The translations under genes and the position numbers were made by a program. The notes beneath the pieces were generated by a model. The model was not told where the DNA came from. It ran no database searches and saw nothing but the letters and a program-made list of their open reading frames with translations. From a virus: 22,847 bases of DNA. How positions within the stretch are numbered: the first letter of the stretch is position 1; each line of letters starts with the position of its first letter. The stretch spans positions 1 to 22,847 of the IMG/VR virus record IMGVR_UViG_3300008259_002295, one strand, 5' to 3'. Shown here in pieces: positions 14,082 through 20,157 of the stretch.

Positions 14082-14244
14082 AGAATACTACCAGGCGAAG
14101 GCGGATCTCTGCCGAGATTTAGCTATTAAGCAAATGACAGAGGGAGATAGCAAGGAAGCAGGGGCGAACCTTATCCGTATGGTCAATGCCCTCAATGAAC
14201 TAAACCTAATCAACTACAAGGAGGAGAAAGATGAAGCTCGTTAA
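14074..14244 (+). CDS. Small helical hypothetical protein (56 aa)
   Basis: An upstream ATG at 14026 would give 72 residues, but GTG at 14074 is preferred because GAGGAGG stands about seven bases before it. That start yields MNKEYYQAKADLCRDL. The protein appears to be a pair of amphipathic helices (EYYQAKADLCRDLAIKQM, then SKEAGANLIRMVNALNEL), a common shape for small protein-binding factors. There is no membrane segment. Its stop overlaps the next gene by 14 bases. Confidence 0.65.
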   Translation: MNKEYYQAKADLCRDLAIKQMTEGDSKEAGANLIRMVNALNELNLINYKEEKDEAR

Positions 14245-14461
14245 TTTCTATGAGGTAACAGAGAAGGACGGAACCAACGCCGTATGGGGTGGAGTTAGTG
14301 CGCTTCAAGCGGTTGAGTGGTTCAGAAAGGAGTTAGATAGGAGAGTCTTTGTCTCTATATGGAACGAGGAAGATCCCGAGGAGCCTCGTTTGGTAACGGA
14401 CAAGATAGAGGTATCCTCGCTGGTGCTGGCTACGATTTTAGATGAGAGGGATAAAGCGTGA
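14231..14461 (+). CDS. Small hypothetical protein (76 aa)
   Basis: ATG at 14231 follows AAGGAGGAGAAAG, close to the ideal ribosome site. The 76-residue product has an N-terminal strand (KLVNFYEVTE), a helix (SALQAVEWFRKEL), a strand (VFVSIW), an acidic loop (NEEDPEEPR) and a helical end. It looks like a compact alpha/beta protein of unknown function. Its TGA overlaps the GTG of the next miniprotein by three bases. Confidence 0.7.
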   Translation: MKLVNFYEVTEKDGTNAVWGGVSALQAVEWFRKELDRRVFVSIWNEEDPEEPRLVTDKIEVSSLVLATILDERDKA

Positions 14462-14544
14462 TAATTCTAGGCGTAATAACGATGACGATAATTGCTTACC
14501 TGCTCATAGTATGGGAGGATAATCTCAATGAACGACACAACTAG
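14458..14544 (+). CDS. 28-aa membrane miniprotein
   Basis: GTG at 14458 forms a GTGA overlap with the previous stop, and GAGAGGG lies upstream. The 28 residues are almost entirely a single membrane span (ILGVITMTIIAYLLIVW) followed by EDNLNERHN. An internal ATG exists at residue 9. It overlaps the next gene start by 17 bases. The match between hydrophobicity, ribosome site and stop-start coupling makes it more than a random frame, but its size keeps confidence moderate. It has the same layout as the 40-aa membrane protein at 13707. Confidence 0.5.
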   Translation: MIILGVITMTIIAYLLIVWEDNLNERHN

Positions 14545-14821
14545 AAGGGTGGATACTGCTATCAAGCAGGCAGTTAGACAGCGCAATTATAGACGGGTAA
14601 GAGACCGCGCCTTGAGGCGATTATCTAATCTCTACCCCGACCAATACCGAGAACTTTTGGAGGAGGAGAGGGCTAAAGATGAAGCGCAGGACAAGGTTTG
14701 GCTTGATATTAGTGGCAGGACTCGTGCTGGTATGGGCGCACCAACCCGAACTCGCTCACGTCGAACTACCAAAAGACGTGGCTATAGTGGCAAAAAAGGC
14801 AAGTTGGGAAGAAAAAAATGA
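14528..14821 (+). CDS. Basic hypothetical protein (97 aa)
   Basis: ATG at 14528 follows GGGAGG. Residues 1-50 are helical and Arg-rich (AIKQAVRQRNYRRVRDRALRR, shown here in shortened sense as a run of Arg-bearing helix), with the motif LYPDQYRELLEEER. Residues 55-65 read DKVWLDISGR. Residues 63-97 form a very basic tail of Arg, Thr, Gly and Lys, likely nucleic-acid binding. The last 48 codons overlap the signal peptide region of the lysin gene in another frame. The N-terminal half recalls short phage proteins I have seen, with no named family. It may be a nucleic-acid-binding takeover factor. Confidence 0.72.
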   Translation: MNDTTRRVDTAIKQAVRQRNYRRVRDRALRRLSNLYPDQYRELLEEERAKDEAQDKVWLDISGRTRAGMGAPTRTRSRRTTKRRGYSGKKGKLGRKK

Positions 14822-15095
14822 GAACAGAAGAATCGCCAAAGAATATGCGTGGGTTGCGTTTGGTTGGAAAGGCAGAGAGAGCAAGTGCCTTATCCAATTA
14901 TGGACCCGTGAGAGCAGGTTTGACCACCACGCAAGTAATCAACAGGGAAGCAGCGCTTTTGGAATTGCTCAGCTCCTTAGAGAAAAGAGTCGAGATCCTA
15001 GAATCCAAATACTTAGAGGCCTTAGATACATTTCAGAGCGTTACACAACGCCTTGCCGTGCTCTCGCTTACCACAATAAACGAAATCACTACTGA
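14679..15095 (+). CDS. Secreted lytic transglycosylase/lysozyme-like lysin (138 aa)
   Basis: The enzyme would cleave peptidoglycan glycan strands during lysis. Residues 1-20 form a signal or anchor (KRRTR, then FGLILVAGLVLVWA). The catalytic-type Glu is E78 in LWTRESRFDHHASNQQG, followed by SSAFGIAQLL (92-100) and a C-terminal helix ending near TPCRALAYHNKRNHY. This matches the SLT-type fold in short phage lysins. GGAGGAGAGG precedes ATG 14679. The first 143 bases overlap the 97-aa gene in another frame, and the stop overlaps the next ATG (TGATG). The signal suggests export without a holin, or a signal-arrest-release lysin. No separate cell-wall-binding domain is present. Confidence 0.82.
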   Translation: MKRRTRFGLILVAGLVLVWAHQPELAHVELPKDVAIVAKKASWEEKNENRRIAKEYAWVAFGWKGRESKCLIQLWTRESRFDHHASNQQGSSAFGIAQLLREKSRDPRIQILRGLRYISERYTTPCRALAYHNKRNHY

Positions 15096-15718
15096 TGTAT
15101 GACTATAGGGTAGAGAAATTACAAGCATCTATTGGTAAAGAGTTTGTAAAAAAATACCATTATTCTCACGGCATACATAATGGACCTATGTGTTATGGTT
15201 TATTTAATAAAGATGAACTCATAGGAGTTTGTGCTTTTGCAACTCCCTCTAGTGAAAATGTGTGCGCTAGTGTGTTTGGTGTTGAATATAAAAGGTCTGT
15301 GACTGAATTACATAGGTTAGTTTTATTAGATGAGGCACCAAAAAATAGCGAGTCTTGGTTCATAGTAAGGGCTTTGAAAAAATTGAAAGAAGATAGACCT
15401 TACTATGATGCCGTGCTGTCTTTTGCTGATGCCACAGAAGGACACAGGGGGGTTATTTATCAAGCGACCAACGCTATTTATAGTGGCACTTCAGGCAAGG
15501 CTACGTTTTTCCTCGACCAAACTGGGAGGCTTAGACATCCACGTCAAAATGGAATAAATATAACTAAAGAGGAGGCGGAAAGTAGGGGGTGGAAGCCAGT
15601 TAAAAGAGAGGGAAAGCATAGGTATCTCTACTTATTACCTAATGATAGGATACATAAGAAAGAGTTATTAAAAAGATTATTACTAAAGCCTTTGCCTTAC
15701 CCTAAAGATGTGATATGA
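15095..15718 (+). CDS. Mom-family DNA adenine modification protein (207 aa)
   Basis: Mom proteins are GNAT-fold enzymes that turn adenine in DNA into a carbamoylmethyl derivative and so protect phage DNA from restriction. Recognised features are KKYHYSHG near residue 20, ELHRLVLL at 71-78, NSESWFIVRAL at 84-94, LSFADATEGHRG at 108-119, IYQATNAIYSG at 121-131, and LRHPRQNGINIT near 146-157. The arrangement matches annotated Mom-like proteins of actinophages. It starts at a TGATG overlap and ends just before a terminator. It is visibly AT-richer than its neighbours: two 60-base lines inside it are 30% and 35% GC, against 50% in a line upstream. That suggests separate acquisition. In Mu, mom expression is tightly controlled. 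Confidence 0.85.
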   Translation: MYDYRVEKLQASIGKEFVKKYHYSHGIHNGPMCYGLFNKDELIGVCAFATPSSENVCASVFGVEYKRSVTELHRLVLLDEAPKNSESWFIVRALKKLKEDRPYYDAVLSFADATEGHRGVIYQATNAIYSGTSGKATFFLDQTGRLRHPRQNGINITKEEAESRGWKPVKREGKHRYLYLLPNDRIHKKELLKRLLLKPLPYPKDVI

Positions 15719-15727
15719 TATAAACTT

Positions 15728-15766
15728 AAAGCCTCGCAGTTATACCCTTTCCTGCGGGGCTTTTTT
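15728..15766 (+). terminator. Rho-independent terminator of the rightward operon
   Basis: GCCTCGCAG (15731-15739) pairs with CTGCGGGGC (15752-15760) with one G-T wobble, extended by AAA/TTT, and is followed by six T (15761-15766). It lies just after the Mom-family stop. The leftward FmdB gene ends inside the same T-tract, so the element separates converging operons. Confidence 0.88.
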
Positions 15767-15944
15767 ATTTGTCTTTGTCGTTTGAGTAAAAGCCTGAGCC
15801 TCGGAAGGAGATAGAGGGCGAAGCCCAGACTCTACTCATTAGTTCACCGCAGTCAGCACAGGAGGGAGCGCTAGCTTCGGCGTGTATAGAACGCTCAACC
15901 AAGAGGGTAGTTGAGCATTGAGGACATTTATATTCATAGTTCAT
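15765..15944 (-). CDS. FmdB-family zinc ribbon protein (59 aa)
   Basis: ATG at 15944 forms an ATGA overlap with the previous stop. The sequence starts MNYEYKCPQC, contains a second pair SCADCG near 29-33, and ends with SISFRGSGFYSND. These are the hallmarks of FmdB/Zn-ribbon regulatory proteins: N-terminal YEYKC-x2-C, C-x2-C, and an FxGxGFY end. FmdB-type proteins are small putative regulators. Several phages carry them, with no firm biochemical role. It is the last gene of the leftward replication operon. Its stop lies in the terminator T-tract. Confidence 0.85.
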   Translation of the reverse strand: MNYEYKCPQCSTTLLVERSIHAEASAPSCADCGELMSRVWASPSISFRGSGFYSNDKDK

Positions 15945-16318
15945 AGGGCAAAGGCGTAATCTAGGTGTAGGAAGCCAACGAGTTTCATAATCTTGCGAGT
16001 GTTAGTGAACTCTGTGGTCGCTGGCATACGACGCTCAGACCACGCAGGCTCAGGCACACGCGATAAATCAAAAGCATAGATACCTTGTGGTGTGGAGTTG
16101 ATGTAGTACGGAGTCAGCTCGCCTGCTTGGTTGATAAGTCTGCGGTATTTCATCTCTTCAATGAGTAGATCGGGATAGTGTGTATGCCTACACTTGAGTT
16201 CAATGTATAAGCCTTTACCTAAGGTGGTGCAGTCAAAGGAATCGTAAGCCCCTTCGGATTTCTCTAGGTCGGGGAAGTGTTTGTCTTTGAGGTAGTCGAA
16301 GAGTTCTTGTTCTTTCAC
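15941..16318 (-). CDS. PD-(D/E)XK nuclease-like protein (125 aa)
   Basis: The likely active-site pattern is D29 (YDSFDCTT) with E40-L-K42 (GLYIELKCRH), spaced as in PD-(D/E)XK nucleases. A helical N-terminus (QELFDYLKDKHFPDLEKSEG) precedes it. Lengths near 125 aa fit small resolvase-like or endonuclease folds. The start is GTG at 16318, overlapping the previous TGA, and the stop overlaps the FmdB ATG. A structural or nuclease-dead family member remains possible. Together with the resolvase-like and Cas4-like genes this makes three candidate nucleases in one operon. Confidence 0.6.
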   Translation of the reverse strand: MKEQELFDYLKDKHFPDLEKSEGAYDSFDCTTLGKGLYIELKCRHTHYPDLLIEEMKYRRLINQAGELTPYYINSTPQGIYAFDLSRVPEPAWSERRMPATTEFTNTRKIMKLVGFLHLDYAFAL

Positions 16319-16947
16319 TGGTAAGGACTCTCCCCACCGAGTAGGTTCTGTAGTCTGCGAAGTGAGTGGCTACACCTGCGATCAGCAGTAGAGATAGCGC
16401 AGTTGAGATACTCAGACATTTCTTGAAGGGTGAGGTTCTCGTGGTATCTCTTGATAAGAATATCTTTATCAGTTATATCTAGCTTGAGGTAAGCCTTCTT
16501 GATGTCAATAAGCATAGCTAAAAGGTTGCCACCTTCGGCTGGAGCCGATTGCTTCTTAGGCTGTCCGTCGTTGATAAGGTTCTGAGCAGACTCTAATACT
16601 GTGTCGTTGATGATTGAGGCAATAACGTAGGGCAGAAGTTGAGCAAGGGTGAGAGTGTCATAGAAGGACTCATCTCCTGGTTTATATCCGGAACGAATAG
16701 CTTTCTCTTTGCGGCAGTATCTCTCACAATGGCGACGCATCTGCCAAGCGATACGCTTCTCATTGACCACACGTTCAACTGAGTTCTCAACAGAGAGCAG
16801 ATTGTTGAAGTGTTCTATGCGTGAGTAGTACCAGGTATAACACTCCTGCTTGATGTCATCTCGTTCAACGAACTGTCTATACCTGCGGTATATGGAGTTC
16901 GATACGCTGGCTACAAGATCAGGGACGGCTGGGTGTAGGTCGTTCAT
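16315..16947 (-). CDS. Sigma-70-like / helix-turn-helix transcription protein (210 aa)
   Basis: The C-terminal part (about 172-199) reads LTLQEMSEYLNCAISTADRR and continues as a region-4-like helix-turn-helix of sigma factors, preceded by LDITDKDILIKRYHEN, which matches the usual entry to region 4. The N-terminal 20-60 (IYRRYRQFVERDDIKQECYTW) resembles region 2-type helices. A phage sigma-like factor would redirect host RNA polymerase to late promoters, such as those of the virion operon. ATG at 16947 has GAGAG upstream. The gene overlaps the 45-aa ORF by 29 bases and the nuclease gene by four. It could instead be a sigma-fold DNA-binding protein without promoter function. Confidence 0.68.
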   Translation of the reverse strand: MNDLHPAVPDLVASVSNSIYRRYRQFVERDDIKQECYTWYYSRIEHFNNLLSVENSVERVVNEKRIAWQMRRHCERYCRKEKAIRSGYKPGDESFYDTLTLAQLLPYVIASIINDTVLESAQNLINDGQPKKQSAPAEGGNLLAMLIDIKKAYLKLDITDKDILIKRYHENLTLQEMSEYLNCAISTADRRCSHSLRRLQNLLGGESPYQ

Positions 16948-17056
16948 TGGCTCTCTTATTCATCTCTTCTACGTAACGGGCAGCCTTCAATCTCTTTGCT
17001 TCTGCTATTTTCTTTCTGCGTAGCGCAGCCTTGTACCACGAATACTTTTCAGTCAT
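16919..17056 (-). CDS. Small basic protein (45 aa)
   Basis: ATG at 17056 lies inside the end of the Nmad1-like gene. The product begins MTEKYSWYKAALRRKKIAEAK, is one Arg/Lys-rich helix, and ends with a Pro-rich tail (RPTPSRP). It overlaps the sigma-like gene start by 29 bases. No good ribosome site is visible, so translation would be coupled. Without it, 101 bases of the operon would be empty. It may be a nucleic-acid or RNA-polymerase binding peptide. Confidence 0.55.
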   Translation of the reverse strand: MTEKYSWYKAALRRKKIAEAKRLKAARYVEEMNKRANERPTPSRP

Positions 17057-17465
17057 TAGGCAGCTCAGGCCAAGTCTTATCCAATACCATCATTGCAATG
17101 GCAGAGTAGTTCAATAAATCTAGAAAGGAGTCTCGGAGGGACTCGTTACTGGGAGAGACGTTGCTATCAAGGAGGTTATTGATGCGAGCCACCTTGTCCC
17201 ACATTCGCACGCGGAGTCCGTTGAGTGCGCCACCTGGAGAGTGAGCGATGTTTTTCGGGCCGTAATCGTGATGCTTGCTGATGAGCAGATTACCTGCTGA
17301 GTCAAGGATTCGCCAGACATTTGAGATAAATTCTGCATCTACTTTTTTGTAGGTATTGGCTTCAGCGTAATCGTACCATTCTTGAAGTCTATGGAAACTA
17401 TTACCATCCCCAATTCCTTCAGATACTCTGCCACTTGCGTCAATTCCTTCTTTGTACTCACTCAC
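17049..17465 (-). CDS. Nmad1/DUF1599-like protein (138 aa)
   Basis: The protein carries the pattern of nucleotide-modification-associated domain 1: SKHHDYGPKNI (63-73), NGLRVRMWDKVARINNLL (82-99), and NESLRDSFLDLLNYSAIAMM (107-126). Members of the family occur in phages with altered nucleotide metabolism or modified DNA, and some are linked by context to thymidylate or dNTP enzymes; the precise reaction is not established. The start is GTG 17465 after AGGAGGAG, overlapping the previous TGA. In this phage a Mom-family enzyme lies in the facing operon, which is worth noting. The N-terminal 25 residues are Gly/Ser-rich. Confidence 0.78.
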   Translation of the reverse strand: MSEYKEGIDASGRVSEGIGDGNSFHRLQEWYDYAEANTYKKVDAEFISNVWRILDSAGNLLISKHHDYGPKNIAHSPGGALNGLRVRMWDKVARINNLLDSNVSPSNESLRDSFLDLLNYSAIAMMVLDKTWPELPND

Positions 17466-18106
17466 TTAACTCCTCCTACTAGGTTGGTTGTTGCGTCCTT
17501 ACCATTTGCCAGGTAAAAGTCCGTTATGTCCATACCTGGTGGTAATTGTACGATTTGTGAGTTCAATACCTCGCCAGCAACACGCCGAGAGAACTCAGCA
17601 CCAGGATTGGTTCCATCATCTTTGATGTCGTTATCACCAAGAACATACACCATATCAAATCCACTGAATAACTTTGAGTAATAAGGCTTCCACGCAGCAA
17701 CTCCAGGAACTCCGACTGCCGGTATGCCACAGTTTGCTTCCATCACTATCGCATCGAACTCACCTTCGCAGACAACGATAGATTTTGTTGGAGCCATCGT
17801 CGCAGAGACGTTGTATAGGTGGCTCTTCTGGCCCAGTGGTGAGCCATACTTAGGCTTGCCATCGTCTAATCTGCGGAACTTGAAACCTACACATAAATCT
17901 AAAGCTGTGAAGTATGGTATCGCTATCCATCCCTCGTAATTCTGATGACCTTCAACGGGATCGGTGATAGTTCCAAGTCTGTATCGCGCTGCTACTTCTT
18001 CAGATATCCCACGTCCTGCGAGGTAGGCTAACGCCTCGTCGCTTATTGCCTCCGCGTAATGATGTGCCGCCTGTTGAAGTAATTTCGCCTGCTCTTTCGA
18101 GAGCAT
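17462..18106 (-). CDS. DNA primase, TOPRIM part (about 214 aa)
   Basis: This half carries the TOPRIM catalytic core: VVCEGEFDAI (E114 and E116 from the chosen start), GVPGVAAW, then VLGDNDIKDDG (D158, D160), and MDITDFYLANG (D193). The first 45 residues (LSKEQAKLLQQAAHHYAEA onward) look like the usual lead-in helices before TOPRIM. I prefer ATG 18106, with GGGG seven bases upstream. ATG 18121 is possible and adds five residues. It overlaps the CHC2 gene by about 107 bases in another frame. Together the two genes make a DnaG-like primase from two polypeptides, or one joined by frameshift. It is the downstream partner and feeds the DnaB/RecA-like helicase system. Confidence 0.86.
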   Translation of the reverse strand: MLSKEQAKLLQQAAHHYAEAISDEALAYLAGRGISEEVAARYRLGTITDPVEGHQNYEGWIAIPYFTALDLCVGFKFRRLDDGKPKYGSPLGQKSHLYNVSATMAPTKSIVVCEGEFDAIVMEANCGIPAVGVPGVAAWKPYYSKLFSGFDMVYVLGDNDIKDDGTNPGAEFSRRVAGEVLNSQIVQLPPGMDITDFYLANGKDATTNLVGGVK

Positions 18107-18377
18107 CCTTGAACCCCACATTCTCTAATTCCATAATGACACTAATCGCATCGCCACCTTTACCGCAGGTGTGACAGTAATACAGGTTGTTGTATGTATC
18201 TATGACTGCACTCTTGCGTGAGTCATCGTGCATACAGCACCGCACTGAGACGTTGCGCCCTTCCTTTACTTCTCCTCCGAAATGTCTGACGACATCTGCT
18301 ATGGAGACTGAGTTTGCATCGGAGTTGGCTTTTGACCTTTTCTTACGAACCACCCTGGACCAGTCCTGTGCTGGCAT
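18000..18377 (-). CDS. DNA primase, CHC2 zinc-finger part (125 aa)
   Basis: CHC2 ligands are C47-x2-H50 (VRCCMHDDSRKSA) and C68-x2-C71 (YYCHTCGKGGDAI), followed by IMELENVGFKDALERAGE. The domain binds template and initiates primer synthesis in DnaG-type primases. The first 20 residues are basic (VVRKKRSKAN). ATG at 18377 has GGAG eight bases upstream. The last 25 residues, RGGNKRRGVSLPRRTWDI and neighbours, are basic and overlap the TOPRIM gene. The stop codon follows the overlap, so the ORF is whole, not truncated. A split primase of this kind is known in some actinophages. Confidence 0.86.
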   Translation of the reverse strand: MPAQDWSRVVRKKRSKANSDANSVSIADVVRHFGGEVKEGRNVSVRCCMHDDSRKSAVIDTYNNLYYCHTCGKGGDAISVIMELENVGFKDALERAGEITSTGGTSLRGGNKRRGVSLPRRTWDI

Positions 18378-18475
18378 CCGCAGTCTCCTTCACACTTCTC
18401 GTGAAACTCTTTGGCTAGGTCAGTCTTACCAATAGTGTTGTGATGACCTGCCCAACAACAGCTACTGCATATCAT
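18299..18475 (-). CDS. Cys-rich miniprotein (58 aa)
   Basis: ATG at 18475 overlaps the preceding TGA (ATGA). The sequence begins MICSSCCWAGHHN and contains EKCEGDCGCQH near 27-36, giving C3, C6, C7, C28, C32 and C34 with His nearby, enough for one zinc site. The C-terminal 20 residues are basic and Pro-rich. It overlaps the CHC2 gene by 79 bases in another frame. The CEGDCGCQH type of motif recurs in short phage proteins as I recall. Function is unknown; it may be a small primase or replisome partner. Confidence 0.68.
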   Translation of the reverse strand: MICSSCCWAGHHNTIGKTDLAKEFHEKCEGDCGCQHRTGPGWFVRKGQKPTPMQTQSP

Positions 18476-18717
18476 TTGACTTCCTCAACAGTGGCATCAG
18501 GACCCAAGATAAACTCGTTGTATAAAGTATTATCACCAGTGTCATAAACATCCTGTGCCAAGAGACAAGCCTCATCTTCATCGTGTGCCTCTACTTGCAC
18601 TACGACTCGACGCTTAACAATCAATTCAACTTTGTATTTCTTTTTACCATCGTCTTTATTAAAATCTTTCACAACCCATATATCTGATGCTGTGATATCT
18701 CCCTGTGGCGTTGGCAT
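18472..18717 (-). CDS. Hypothetical replication-operon protein (81 aa)
   Basis: ATG at 18717 overlaps the previous TAA (TAATG), with AGGAGC upstream. The protein has a likely beta hairpin (KYKVELIVKRRVVVQVEA), an acidic helix (DEDEACLLAQDVYDTG), and a short C-terminal strand. It resembles small alpha/beta adaptors in phages, with no named family. It lies between the Holliday-junction-resolvase-like gene and the Cys-rich gene, so a replication or recombination accessory role is plausible. Confidence 0.68.
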   Translation of the reverse strand: MPTPQGDITASDIWVVKDFNKDDGKKKYKVELIVKRRVVVQVEAHDEDEACLLAQDVYDTGDNTLYNEFILGPDATVEEVK

Positions 18718-19070
18718 TACTTGCTCCTATCTTGTAACCATTGGTCTAGGTCTTGGATTACCCAAGCCTTCTCCACTCCGTGTTGTCTGCGCTTGACTAT
18801 GACGAAGGCTGGTGGGTTGACGGGTAGTCCACGAGCCTTCGCATAGTTGGCTGCCTCAGTCTGAGCTTCTGCCCAGAACTGCGGAAGATTGATTGACTTG
18901 CGGTTCTTGCACTCCAGAATATAGGTCTGACCTGCGATTATGGTGACGACATCACCTTCGTCGTTGGCTCCGGCCTTAGCGAGGCGCTCGGCGAAGTGTC
19001 CAAGTTTGCGTAAGTATTTCATTACATCCGTCTCAAACTTAGAACCCTTGGCTTTGTTGTATGAACTCAT
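18717..19070 (-). CDS. Holliday junction resolvase-like nuclease (117 aa)
   Basis: The protein has the Hjc-type PD-(D/E)XK pattern: GSKFETDVMKYLRKLG with E13, then GANDEGDVVTI with D40, then YILECKNRK with E53-x-K55. The conserved opening KGSKFE and the ECK motif match archaeal-type and phage Holliday junction resolvases. It would cleave four-way junctions during replication and before packaging. ATG 19070 overlaps the helicase stop, with GGGGCGG upstream. Its role may be to debranch concatemers for terminase. A VRR-NUC-type nuclease is the main alternative. Confidence 0.82.
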   Translation of the reverse strand: MSSYNKAKGSKFETDVMKYLRKLGHFAERLAKAGANDEGDVVTIIAGQTYILECKNRKSINLPQFWAEAQTEAANYAKARGLPVNPPAFVIVKRRQHGVEKAWVIQDLDQWLQDRSK

Positions 19071-19900
19071 ACCGCCCCTGTGTTATTGGAATGTAGAACT
19101 GCTCTACCGAAAGCATCGGCATCTCGTATCTGACAAGAAGCAAAGTTGACGAACAAAGGAACAGGGTCCTTGCCATCTGCCTGATGCTTGCCAAAGCGAT
19201 TCTTAACGGCTGCAACCCGAAGGTTATTGTTTATCGGATCATAGCCAAGAGTAAGTATGAGTGCTGGCAACTGGCTCACCTTGCCGTGTATAGCACGACG
19301 ATGTGGCGGGTCGCTCATATTTCCATACTCAGTCTGTTCTGATACGTGGTGCAGAACAAGCACGCAGGCTTCTGTTGTGCGTGCCATATCGTGTAGCTCC
19401 ATCATTATTTGACGTAAGCCTGCCCACTCATTATCAGATTCAGCGACGACATTCATCAGGTTATCCACAACAATAAGTTGTGGTGCTACTCCATAGAGTT
19501 CTATGTAAGCCTTGATTTCATCTTCAATATCATCAAGATTCGGAGATGAATCAAAGACCCATTGAATGTGGGATATATCTTCTAGGTTATTCGAGTAAGC
19601 ATTGGGGTTATACGACATCTGCTTCTCGACTGTTTGCTGGGTATGGCCTGACACGTGGGCTGTAGCACGCAGCATTACTGTTGCTACATCGGTGTCTGCT
19701 GAGAAGAACAGAGTTGGTACTTTGGATTGAATAGCATAAACGAGAGCGAACATAGACTTTCCAGCGTTCGGTGCAGCGGCAACCATACACACTTGACCTC
19801 GCCGGAACTTTATGTCCCGCTTCTCCAAGTCTTTCCACACAGTAGGAAGTGGCTGCGCCAATGTATGGGCAGACTTCCAAGCGCGGTCTAACCTAAGCAC
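19067..19900 (-). CDS. DnaB/RecA-like replicative ATPase-helicase (277 aa)
   Basis: Walker A is APNAGKS (43-49), Walker B LIVVDNL (142-148), and a later LVLHHVSEQTE (181-191) matches the sensor-type segment of the DnaB/RecA core. The protein lacks the N-terminal primase-binding domain of full DnaB, so it is a core-only helicase or AAA_25-type ATPase. GTG at 19900 stands three bases after GGAGG, which is closer than usual, and overlaps the WhiB stop by eight bases. In this operon it is the probable replicative helicase that works with the split primase. A RecA-like recombinase is less likely. Confidence 0.83.
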   Translation of the reverse strand: MLRLDRAWKSAHTLAQPLPTVWKDLEKRDIKFRRGQVCMVAAAPNAGKSMFALVYAIQSKVPTLFFSADTDVATVMLRATAHVSGHTQQTVEKQMSYNPNAYSNNLEDISHIQWVFDSSPNLDDIEDEIKAYIELYGVAPQLIVVDNLMNVVAESDNEWAGLRQIMMELHDMARTTEACVLVLHHVSEQTEYGNMSDPPHRRAIHGKVSQLPALILTLGYDPINNNLRVAAVKNRFGKHQADGKDPVPLFVNFASCQIRDADAFGRAVLHSNNTGAV

Positions 19901-20153
19901 TTTCCTCCCGTCGTACTTCTATCTTATTTATTCTTCTTAGCTGTTTTCTGTCCCACTCTGTAAGGCCACCCCAAATTCCGTAACGCTCGTTATGGATACC
20001 CCATTCTGCACACTCACTTTGATGGATACAGTTGTTACATATACTTCGTGCGTATATGATTTCGTATGACCTTGAGTCTCCCTTTTCAGGGAACCAAAAG
20101 TCGCCACCTGATTGAGCGCAGAGAGGATTCTCGAATTCACGAGGCTCTCGCAT
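19893..20153 (-). CDS. WhiB-family Fe-S transcription regulator (86 aa)
   Basis: WhiB-like proteins bind a [4Fe-4S] cluster and, in known cases, the main sigma factor of actinobacteria. The four ligands are present: C12 (PLCAQ), C39-x2-C42 (ICNNC) and C48 (SECAEW). The turn motif GIWGG is at 59-63, followed by a basic end (RKQLRRINKIEVRRE). All key elements are intact and the length is usual for a short WhiB. Known phage WhiB proteins inhibit or redirect host transcription. It argues strongly for an actinobacterial host. ATG 20153 follows the previous stop by four bases, with no good ribosome site. Confidence 0.93.
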   Translation of the reverse strand: MREPREFENPLCAQSGGDFWFPEKGDSRSYEIIYARSICNNCIHQSECAEWGIHNERYGIWGGLTEWDRKQLRRINKIEVRREESA

Positions 20154-20157
20154 TGGG

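Noticed and set aside
14818-15102. 94-aa plus-strand frame starting with an ATGA overlap and spanning the lysin
   Set aside because: It lies almost wholly inside the lysin, whose catalytic motifs are in the other frame. It has only a weak ribosome site and no recognisable motif, and the helical look can arise by chance.
19456-19470. DnaA-box-like TTATCCACAA within the helicase gene
   Set aside because: It is a single copy inside coding sequence without repeats or AT-rich flanks, so it carries little weight as an origin signal.
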